A stretch of DNA of 64,000 nt from NCBI GenBank assembly GCA_015660885.1, contig JACTUB010000014.1:1-64000 (forward strand). Reading direction: 5' to 3'. Of this stretch, positions 62,724 to 64,000 are shown one piece after another. The notes under the pieces were generated by a model. The model had not been told where the DNA came from. It did not search any database and saw nothing but the letters and a program-made list of their open reading frames with translations. Numbering within the stretch: position 1 is the stretch's first letter; every line of letters begins with the position of its first letter. The position numbers and the translations under genes were made by a program. The DNA comes from Methanoregulaceae archaeon. Lineage in GTDB: Archaea; Halobacteriota; Methanomicrobia; Methanomicrobiales; Methanospirillaceae.

Positions 62724-62885
62724 GGTATTCTTCCTAAAACCAAGGCTGGTGGTGGTTTTTCTTCAGGGATTTATTATGCAATATTAGGTATTGTAGTTTT
62801 TCGCATTATTCGAACCGGCCAGACCACCTCACTCAAGATGGAGTCCGATGTAATCAGCTGAAAGTACTTAAACTATCATGAAACA

Positions 62886-62893
62886 ATTTATAT
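62886..62893 (+). promoter_or_regulatory. TATA box of lonB
   Basis: ATTTATAT lies about 50 bases before ATG 62941. A transcript starting near 62916 would contain AGAGGT about ten bases before the start codon. Confidence 0.5.
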
Positions 62894-62940
62894 GAAACCC
62901 CCAAAGGAAAAGTGGTATATCAAAAGAGGTATCTTCCGCA

Positions 62941-64000
62941 ATGGAAATTCCAGAACCATCATCACCGCAGCACGAGGAAACACAGCCTCAGAACATAAAG
63001 CAGGAGGTTGTGCATACTGAAGGCGTGATAGCGACATCGTCCGAGATTAAAGTGCCTGAGAAGCTTATTGATCAGGTAATCGGTCAGGAAAATGCGGTTG
63101 AAGTGATAAAAAAAGCTGCAGTCCAGCGCCGGCATGTCATGATGATAGGAAGTCCAGGTACCGGGAAATCGATGCTGGCCAAAGCCATGGCCGAGCTCCT
63201 CCCCAAAGAGGAGTTACAGGATATTCTTGCATACCCGAATTCTGATGATCCCAACAACCCGGTGATCAGAACTGTCAGCGGCGGGCGGGGCAAACAGATT
63301 GTTGCCGCCCATAAAGCCGAAGCAAAGAAAAAAATCCAGTTCAGAAATACCCTGCTGATGCTCCTGTTAATAGGTATAATCGGCTATGCTTTCCTGACCT
63401 ACCAGTGGCTTATGGGGATTATTGCTGCTGCATTTGTCTTCATGGCGCTGAGGTACACTACGCCACGGGAAGAAGCGATGGTGCCCAAGCTTCTCGTGTC
63501 CAATGACACCAAAAACATAGCACCCTTTATTGACGGCACCGGTTCTCATGCGGGTGCATTGCTGGGCGATGTCCGGCATGATCCTTTCCAGAGTGGCGGA
63601 CTTGAGACTCCGGCACATGACAGGGTCGAAGTAGGTGCGATTCACCGGGCGCATGGCGGGGTCCTTTTTATTGATGAGATCAACACCTTAACACCGCACT
63701 CCCAACAAAACCTGCTCACCGCACTCCAGGAAGGTGAATTCCCCATTACCGGACAGAGTGAACGATCGAGCGGGGCGATGGTCAGGACCGAACCGGTTCC
63801 CTGCAGGTTCGTTATGGTGGCTGCCGGAAATCTTGATGCTATCCAGGGGATGCACCCGGCACTTCGTTCCCGTATCCGTGGCTATGGGTATGAAGTGTAT
63901 ATGTCTGAGACCATGGAGGACACCCCGGAAAACCGGCAGAAATATATCCGGTTTATTGCGCAGGAAGTGAAGAATGACGGGAAGATACCCCATTTTGACC
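62941..64000 (+). CDS. lonB: Archaeal membrane-anchored Lon protease LonB (partial, C-terminus off the right edge)
   Basis: The first 353 residues are seen. An acidic N-terminus ([14 protein letters not shown]) precedes [15 protein letters not shown] and Walker A GSPGTGKS. Two membrane helices (about 131-166, [15 protein letters not shown] and [14 protein letters not shown]) are inserted in the AAA+ domain, the mark of archaeal LonB. Walker B is [11 protein letters not shown], and the sensor region [20 protein letters not shown] follows. The proteolytic Ser-Lys domain lies outside the window. It degrades unfolded membrane and cytoplasmic proteins. Confidence 0.95.
   Translation, partial: MEIPEPSSPQHEETQPQNIKQEVVHTEGVIATSSEIKVPEKLIDQVIGQENAVEVIKKAAVQRRHVMMIGSPGTGKSMLAKAMAELLPKEELQDILAYPNSDDPNNPVIRTVSGGRGKQIVAAHKAEAKKKIQFRNTLLMLLLIGIIGYAFLTYQWLMGIIAAAFVFMALRYTTPREEAMVPKLLVSNDTKNIAPFIDGTGSHAGALLGDVRHDPFQSGGLETPAHDRVEVGAIHRAHGGVLFIDEINTLTPHSQQNLLTALQEGEFPITGQSERSSGAMVRTEPVPCRFVMVAAGNLDAIQGMHPALRSRIRGYGYEVYMSETMEDTPENRQKYIRFIAQEVKNDGKIPHFD

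Overview
The window is a stretch of archaeal chromosome, almost certainly from a methanogen of the Methanomicrobiales (Methanoregulaceae-like). Evidence includes the small subunit of the archaeal D-family DNA polymerase, two CofH (coenzyme F420 precursor) genes, thiol:fumarate reductase TfrAB, archaeal-type riboflavin synthase RibC, a group II chaperonin (thermosome), membrane-anchored LonB, SepF, an Lsm protein, ribosomal protein L37e, an archaeal initiator tRNA, and TATA-box promoters with short or absent leaders. The species is an inference, since no rRNA is present.

Layout. 1-9.5 kb: polB (cut by the left edge), a LysE-type exporter, an archaeal signal peptidase, two cofH paralogues flanking a DUF1805 gene, a decayed gene, an iron-sulfur flavoprotein, a DUF123 protein, an MBL hydrolase and thiC. 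9.5-12.3 kb: accessory, poorly coding DNA with two broken genes, a lipoprotein/helical-protein pair, and a cluster of GC-rich palindromic repeats. 12.3-18.3 kb: a QueG-like Fe-S protein, purE, and a tightly packed run of aminotransferase, ribC, ribH and aspartate aminotransferase. 18.3-22 kb: a four-gene membrane operon (Yip1-like, COG1361-like, ABC ATPase, ABC permease), followed by a frameshifted glycine-zipper gene. 23-28.5 kb: trpB2, an NAD-kinase-like gene and the acs-satP acetate pair. 28.7-33.3 kb: an ADP-ribosylglycohydrolase and argC-CBS-argJ-argB. 33.4-43.5 kb: a zone very rich in redox genes (thioredoxin/CcdA, three iron-sulfur flavoproteins, peroxiredoxin, AhpD-like protein, desulforedoxin, zinc ribbon, rubrerythrin, glutaredoxin-thioredoxin reductase fusion). 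43.6-52.9 kb: tfrB-tfrA, aspartokinase-purM, zpr1, sepF, PUA protein, lsm-rpl37e-purF and tRNA-iMet. 53-58.9 kb: thioredoxin, PCD, a transporter remnant, an Lhr-like helicase, a cupredoxin lipoprotein, an AT-rich patch with small or broken genes, and tRNA-Ser(CGA). 59-64 kb: thermosome, gfcR, nob1, prs, and lonB (cut by the right edge).

How the genes work together. Much of the window is biosynthesis (arginine, purines, riboflavin/F420, thiamine) and informational housekeeping. The most distinctive part is the redox zone. Within it, two reading frames (a membrane-anchored thioredoxin domain, and a second copy of that domain joined to a CcdA/DsbD membrane domain) meet at an A_AAA_AAG slippery heptamer, and the second frame has no usable start codon before its CxxC motif. 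A -1 frameshift there would make a single fused thiol-disulfide transporter of about 502 residues. This is the best candidate in the window for something undescribed; a simple indel or sequencing error in the run of nine A remains the main alternative.
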